DNA from: Taxawa tesnikishii (nom. ined.)
Taxonomy: Eukaryota > Ascomycota > Dothideomycetes > Dothideales
Length of the DNA: 64,000 bases
Direction: 5' to 3'
NCBI GenBank assembly: GCA_030247885.1
Contig: JAPDRO010000013.1
Span: forward strand, 434,001-498,000
Position 1 is the first letter of the stretch; each line of letters opens with the position of its first letter. Below the pieces are notes generated by a model. That model worked only from the letters and a program-made list of their open reading frames with translations, was not told where the DNA came from and made no database searches. The position numbers and the translations under genes are program-made. Shown here in pieces: positions 57,484 through 64,000 of the stretch.

Positions 57484-59025
57484 TCATCTCCTCGCATCCA
57501 TCTCAAACTGCGCATCCAACTCGTCCTGTTCGCTCTTTTCGGACCTCCCGCGTGGTAATTCAGGTGTCTTGGAGCCACCTTCTGCCGGACTGTCGTCCTC
57601 GCTGCCCGGAGAGGGTGCTCGGCTGAGGACGTTGCGGCGATTACGTTGCATCTGCGCATCGGATCAGCCAACTCGATTCGTTTTCCGACGACCGTGTCTG
57701 CCTCCTGGACGGCTAGGTACTCACCCAGCTCTTAACACCGCCGATCAATCCCATAGCATAGCCAGCCGCAAAATCGTTGTTCCGGCCCTGCGCTCCCGCC
57801 ACTTCTCTCAAAGGCGTCGAGTTACCCGGCACCTCGAGGCTCGCTCCTCTGGCCGTCTCCTCCACACTCCTCCTGCCTCTGCGCAGGCTCGGCGCGGGAG
57901 AGTTCTGCCTGCTAGGCTGCCAGAACTGTCTGAGTTCGCGGCCGAGCTCTTGGCCGGTGGTGGACCAGTTGTTGCGGATGGCGTCTCGCAGTTCGGCGAC
58001 GTGGCGCTTCATGTCGAGCTCGTTCTTCTTCAACCAGCTGATGTTGAGTTCTTGGCGCGAGGAGCCGCGTTTGAGTTGCCGCGCGATGTAGGATTCGTAG
58101 TCGCGGACGATTCTAAGGAGTATCCGTGGTCAAATTTGGTTCTCGTCGCCGCGTGGATATGGTCGACCAAGGATGGAAAAACACAGGGTGTCGGTGTTGG
58201 GGAAGGCTTGGGCAGATGGAGTGCACTTACTTTGTAATGATGCCAGTGGTGGAAACACCCTCCGTCCTCTGCGTGACGAGGAACATGCCCTTCTCCTTCA
58301 TTGGCTTGTAGATATCATCGCCCTCGTCTGCGCCGTAGGGAAGGTCGTCGTGCGCGACATAGTCAATCTTGTGCTTCTCCAAGAAATCCACCGTGACAAT
58401 CCACGGGCAGTCCTCGACGACCTCGTCAACCCATTTGCAGTGACGGACGCTCTCTGCGCGCTCTTTGGCGCTGAGAACTGTCAGACCTTTGCGTCTGTGC
58501 GTTTCTTCGTCTCCCGTTACGCCGACGATCAGATACGTGTCTGGGAAGGCTGTCTTGGCTTGTTGGAGCACGCGCATGTGTCTGTCAAACGTCAGCATCC
58601 TGTATCTCCCTCGCCCTCCGTCAGAGCTCTTCGCTCGGGTGAGCTCATACCCCAAGTGAAACAGATCAAAGACTCCGTCCGCGTAAACCCTCACGGGCCT
58701 TCCCCGGGCGGCGGGTTCGTGTGGTAACCAACCGGATCCACCAAGCCAGCCTTTGGCGGGTCCTCCATTCTCATCTTGCCGGCCTCGCCGTTTGCGCCGC
58801 TTCCGAAACCGTCCTCGGTATCTGGCCTCCTGCCATTCTGCTGCTCCGCCTTGGCCGACCGCGTGCGCTTGGAAGGCGGATCTGTGGAGGCAGATTTCTC
58901 CTTTTGGAGAGGACGTCCTCGAGGATGGGGTCTGCGGTGTCTTCGCCAGAGGCATCGCGGGAGGAAGGCTGGACGACGGCTGTGTCGTGGGTGAGGGTAG
59001 ACGCTCGCTTGCGTTTGGGAGGCAT
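57484..59025 (-). CDS. PCT1: Choline-phosphate cytidylyltransferase
   Basis: Makes CDP-choline from CTP and phosphocholine, the rate-setting Kennedy pathway step. Exons 59025-58651, 58581-58231, 58112-57725 and 57651-57484; 427 residues. The basic head ([10 protein letters not shown]) may be a nuclear signal. Catalytic motifs: [18 protein letters not shown] (HxGH, across an intron), [35 protein letters not shown] and [20 protein letters not shown] (RTEGISTS type). An amphipathic lipid-binding region ([19 protein letters not shown]) and a Ser/Pro tail follow. The frame is lost at T4 (58901-58904; one A missing on the coding strand after DVLSK) and at CCCCGGG (58702-58708; one base missing before [10 protein letters not shown]). 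Both look like base-calling errors, as in nearby genes. Confidence 0.94.
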
Positions 59026-59307
59026 TGTGATAAGGCTGCGCTTGTCTGGTTCCGGTTTGCGAGTGGTGATTTATGAGAGGCGGAGAGATTGGCGTGATAT
59101 TGTAGGAGTTGAGATACTAGGGTGTCGTGTTGGGCATGGGGGAACTTGGTCTAGGAAGTGGCAGAAGTCGGTGGTTCGACAGAGCAATCGACTTGGCGCC
59201 TTGTGTCAATGGAGCATATCTCCCTCCAATGGTACATACAGTGTTGGAGGGGTTTGTTCGGCAAGTAGCTACGATGCAATGTGTGATGACAGAAGAAAAG
59301 AGGACAG

Positions 59308-59372
59308 GGTGAGGGTGAGGGTGAGGGTGAGGGTGAGTGTGCGGGTGCGGGTGCGGATGCGGGTGCGGGCTG
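59308..59372. repeat. GGGTGA / GGGTGC minisatellite
   Basis: About ten 6-bp units in the 5' flank of PCT1, first GGGTGA and then GGGTGC. It continues after a gap into GTCGAG units (59388-59406). G-rich on the plus strand. Confidence 0.88.
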
Positions 59373-59539
59373 ACTTCCAGACGCGAAGTCGAGGTCGAGG
59401 TCGAGCTTCCCCATTATTCTCGCGTTCAAAAGGTCCGGGTCTCGAGCGGGAAAATCCGCTGTCCGCCCCGCCAAAAACGCGTTTTTAGCCCGGTTGATGC
59501 CTATTTTCATTGTTTTTCTAGATATAGTCAACGAATACT

Positions 59540-62500
59540 ACTATTATAGCTATTATACGTATCTAGAGTATTGTTTTACTATAAATTCTACTTCTTTTAA
59601 TACTCTAAAGGCTAGTAACTAGTTAAAAGATATCTTTATAAGTACTTAGGAAATTAATAACTTTACTAACTAAATACGTAAAGGTACTATCGATATAGAC
59701 TACTAAGCTACTACTTAATTATAAAAGGAGTCGTATATAGTTAAAACTAGTAAGGAAGATAAAGTAAAAGTTATAAAAGAAGTAAAAGTAATTATAAAAG
59801 AAATAAAAAGTAATAAAAAAGTAACTTTAAAAAGTATAAAAGGTAGTATTAAAGCTATTATATACTACTAGAGAGTTATTTTAGTTAATAAAAGAAGCGA
59901 AAAAGTAGTTTCCTTTAATAATAAAATAAAGGAGGATTTTAAAAGGATTATAAAGCGCTCTATATATATTAGTACTAGTAAGTACTTTATAAGGCTAACT
60001 AAAGAGGTACTACTTATACGCCCTTAGAAAATTTAACTAATTATAAGTAAGTCTTTAAAGAGTACTTAAAAGAATATAAAGGCTAGGAAGAAAGTTACTA
60101 GGACTTAGTTAATAAAAAACTAGTAGTAATAAACGCTTTAATTAATTAGAAAGTAGTTTATACTTAGTAACTTATTTAATAACTTATTTAATAAGTAGCT
60201 ACTTATAATACTTATATAGTTAACCTCGAAGAGATAGTTAAGTTAATAGTTTAGTTAAAAGTAGTTATTACTTATACTTTAATTATTAAATTAAACTACT
60301 TAGTAAAAGTAGCGTACTAGTTAAAAGAAAAAGGAAAAATTATAAAGGAAGAAAGAAAAGTTATAAAAGAAGAAAAATAAGTTACGTTAATTATTAACTA
60401 AAAAGAAGCCTTAAAAACTACGTTATAAAATATTATTTTTTAGATTTATAAATTCGTAAGTTAAAGTAATATAAGGTAAATTAAACTTTAACTTAGCCTT
60501 AGTAAAAAGTAGCTACTTCTCTCTATTACGCTTAACTATATATTTACTATAAGATTTATATTAAGTCTTTATATTCTAGGATATTTAGTAGGATATTTAG
60601 TAGGATATTTTATAGGATATTACGTAAGATATCTAGTAGGGTATCTAGTAAGATATCTAGTAGGACGTTTAGTAAAATATCTAGTAAAATATCCTATATT
60701 TATCTTAATTACTTACGGCGCTTTTATTATTATATATATCTTCCTTTATTTTTAGTACTTCTTTTCCTACTTACTATATTATAATATTTCGGCTCTTTTA
60801 ATTTCTTAAACTCTATTTTAAATATACTTAGCCTTTACGCCTTTATTTCCCTTTTCTTTTCTTTCTTATTACTTATATTACTACTATTTCCTTACTATAT
60901 AAACTTCTTATCCTTTTAATCTTTAACTTAGTTATAATATAAATTACCCTTTCTTCCTAATTCTTATTATAAATAAAGTTATACGTCGCTTAGTTAGTAA
61001 TATTATTAATATATATATTTTTATTAACTCGCTCGATATGCTTATTTACTAGTACTACGTAAATAGTATAGTAAACTTAAGTTAGAAAATATACTCTTTT
61101 TCCTTATAATATACTTTAACTTAAGTATATTATTAAAGGCTTAATTATAGTTATTTTATAATTGTTATTTACCTTATTATTTACCCTCTTTATTATATAG
61201 ATATTTACGTATATATTACTATAGTATAAAGTCTTACTATTTTCTATATTATTATTATTAATATAGACTTCCTCGTAGTCTTAACGCGTAGATTTAATAT
61301 CCTTTATAATAATAATTAGTCGGAGGTAAACTAAAAGGTATCCCTAAAACGTAAGTATAACTATATTATAGTCGTTTAATATTAAGTCTATATATTCTTA
61401 TATTTATACTTAATTATATTTAAGCTAGTTAAACTTTTACTAGTTATAAATATATTACGCGTAGTTTCGCTTTATTATATCCTCGTTACTAGCGTTATTA
61501 CTAGTTTCCTTTTAATATTTAATAAAGTAATAAAGTTAAATAAAATAGTTATTTACTTACGTATTATTAAGCTTTATTTTATTTAAGTTATTAGTTACTT
61601 CTTAAGACGCTAAGCTTATAGGCGCAATTATTATCTCTTTTAGTTTACTCTTACGTATAAAAATAGCTATTACTTAACAAAAATATTACCTCTCCTTAGT
61701 ACCTAGGTACTTTACTACTTTACTTACTAGTTACTATAAATACTTCTTAGCTCGATAATATAGTCTAGGAAGGCTAAATATAGCTATAATAGGCTAGGCC
61801 TTAAAAGGTAATATAAGCTCTTTTACTTACTTTCTAGTTTTTATTATAAACTTCTATTTATAACTATTAAGAAAGTCTTATAATACGAGTATATTTAGGC
61901 TATAATAATAATAGTTTATTAACTAATCTTCCTACTTATCTTTTTATTTATTTATCGAAAGTCTTCCTTTATATAAGTATAGTACTTATATTTAAGATAG
62001 TTTATATTCTAATTAGGCGCGTAGCTATATAAGCGAATTATTTAAACGTAGTACGTTAAAGTATATTACTTAAGGAAGTTAAAGTAGCGTTCGTCTTTTT
62101 TACTTTTAAGTTATAATATATTTAAAATACTTCCTTATATTAATTTATCTTATATAGTATAAGTTTAAAGTAATATAGCGTTTATTTATTATAACTATTA
62201 TATATTATAAGAGTAATAAAATCTACTATTACGCGTATAAAACGAATTACTTCTTTTACTTTTATAGTACTAATTTCCTTAAGTAATAATATAAATACTA
62301 ATATAATTTACTATAAGATACTTTTTTGCTTAGCGCTAGTCTATTAAGAAATAGCGAATAGCTTCTTAAAAATATAAAGCGTTAAAAAGGGTAAAATTAC
62401 TACGAATTACTTATTAATAATATTCTTAATAATAACTTTAGCTACTTTAAAATTAGTAGCCTTTTAGTACTTTTTTTACGTTTACCTTTTTATTACTTTA

Positions 62501-64000
62501 TATATTCGGGTACCCTTCTTATTCTTTATATACTTTAATATAAACGCTTAAGTTTAAGTAAGTACGTATATTATAACGCCCTTTAAAAGCTAATAAAGAA
62601 TATTAACTATAAGTAATTAGTAAATCTCTATACTTAGTATATTAAATATAAAGTAATTAATATTATATAGTCTCTTATTTAAGTCTAGTTCTAAGTCTAA
62701 GTCTTTTAATATACTATTAAACTCTTACTTATCTTTTCTTTTAGCGTCTAGTAATATATCCGAGGAGTTACTATAACTTATATAAATATAAATAGCTCGT
62801 CGCTAACGTTTAATATAATTCTAAGAATTTACTTTAGTTTACTAGGGTACTAAGAGTTTAAGATCTTCTTATAAATTAAAATAGATCTTATATATTATAT
62901 AGTATTAACTACTAAGTACGCTTATTAGCTTAACTTACTCCTTATAATTAGTTATAATTATAGTAATTATTAGGAAGTATTACCTTATTTAGTTATTAGT
63001 ATAAGAGATTTTAGTTCCTTTTTATTTATATATATTTACGACTAATTTAAAGACTTCTTTTAAATACTAATAAAATATCCTACTTCTTAAGTTTATATTA
63101 CTCTTATTAACTATTAGTAGTAACGTATTTTATTACTAAGTAGTTTACTATTACTAAGTAGTCTACCCTTACTAACATCGCAACTATTATAAACTATTAC
63201 CTCCGTACTATAATACTATATAAAAATATACTCTAGTTTATAGTACTATTTAGAAGTATCGCTATTATTTAGATCTACTATTTCTATAGTATAAGTACGC
63301 GTATTATAGTTAGTCTTACTATAATATTTATAGTACTTTTACGTATATACTTTCTTCGTAAGCTAGGTAGTACCCTCGTTACTACTATCGTCCTTATTAG
63401 CTATTAAATCTTATACGTTACTTACTATAAGATTCTCCTCTATTCGAATATACTTTCTTTTACGACTACGCTACTTTATTAACGCCTTAATCGACTTCTA
63501 AAGACTTATAATTTCCCTTATCTATAACTCTAATTTATAACTTATAATTACTATACCTTTAGTAAGCGAATTTATAGCTTATAAAAGAGGCGAAATAGGC
63601 GAATCTTTATATAGTTATATATGCTCGTAAACTAGCGTTATTTACGCCTTTATTTCCTTTAAATTAACTAGTATTTTAGACTCCTACAAAGTAACCTTTA
63701 ATAGTACGAGTATCGGCGTACGAAGTACTACGTTAAGCTTTAATAATACTCGCTCTAAGTTATAAGAAACTAAACTAGCGCCTCTAAAGCTTACCTAGAT
63801 ATTATCCTTTATAATTACCTTATTAAAAGCGATATAAAAGGCTAGTAGGAAGGCTTCTTTCTTAACTTACGTAGTAAAGTACTATAACTAGCTATTAATC
63901 TCCGCGTTATATACTCGCTTTAAGGAGGCAAAATAGCCTACGTTAAGCGACTATAATAAGTATAATAAGTATAAGGGTATATAAAGAATAATAATCTTTT
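59540..64000. repeat. AT-rich block saturated with RIP mutations; relic of repeated DNA
   Basis: From about 59,540 to the window end the sequence changes abruptly from about 50% G+C to very AT-rich. CpA and TpG are nearly absent: reading it through, I found about ten in total in 4.4 kb, whereas TpA is very frequent. CpG survives. This is the mark of repeat-induced point mutation (C to T, preferring CpA) acting on both strands. There is no open frame of useful length. The original element must have been repeated DNA, but its family can no longer be read here. It extends past the window. Confidence 0.9.
60575..60704. repeat. 12-13 bp tandem repeat within the AT-rich block
   Basis: About ten imperfect copies of AGGATATTTAGT, grading into variants such as AAGATATCTAGT. 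Unit differences are almost all C/T or G/A, as RIP would leave. Confidence 0.8.

Noticed and set aside
59540-64000. Possible protein genes or a nameable transposon in the AT-rich block
   Set aside because: RIP leaves stops in every frame and no family signature could be read; naming a family would be a guess.

Overview
This 64 kb window is nuclear DNA of a filamentous ascomycete (Pezizomycotina, probably Dothideomycetes; an inference). The genes have short introns (45-80 bp, GT...AG). The set includes an NRC-2-type AGC kinase, a LaeA-like methyltransferase, a DUF6594 membrane protein, a Zn2Cys6 regulator and a CBM20 glucoamylase. The right end is an AT-rich block almost without CpA/TpG, the mark of repeat-induced point mutation (RIP), which is fungal.

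Layout. 0-3.4 kb: 3' part of uridine kinase, then an RBR ubiquitin ligase with a YwbE-like C-terminal segment. 5.7-11.1 kb: a 1,735-residue secreted protein joining a heme peroxidase, four WSC domains and a glyoxal-oxidase-type copper-radical oxidase. 12-17.2 kb: a tiny gene, a DUF6594 protein and a GH15 glucoamylase. 17.9-21.2 kb: a LaeA-like methyltransferase divergent from a cytochrome P450. 22-36.9 kb: housekeeping genes POP5, NRC-2 kinase, pantothenate synthetase, DBP7, ASA1 and MLH1, plus a tRNA-His with an intron. 39.4-51.5 kb: a Zn2Cys6 factor, macrodomain phosphatase, Rieske protein, nitroreductase, a small Pro/Gln-rich protein, a twin-ABC ATPase and a FAT1-type acyl-CoA synthetase. 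52.9-59 kb: chitin synthase activator SKT5/CHS4 and choline-phosphate cytidylyltransferase. 59.5-64 kb: the RIP block, no genes.

Functional links. Several neighbours share short divergent promoters (methyltransferase/P450, PAN6/DBP7, POA1/RIP1, Pro/Gln-rich protein/ABC). The secreted oxidase-peroxidase fusion and the glucoamylase suggest extracellular polymer breakdown. In the fusion, the copper oxidase should make the H2O2 that the peroxidase uses.

Assembly warning. At least eight otherwise well-conserved genes (P450, NRC-2, DBP7, MLH1, FAT1, SKT5, PCT1 and perhaps the Zn2Cys6 gene) lose frame at short homopolymers, nearly always as if one or two bases were missing. Restoring them gives normal family lengths. 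I take this as systematic homopolymer under-calling in the sequence, not gene death. Gene models below follow homology across these points, and each point is stated.
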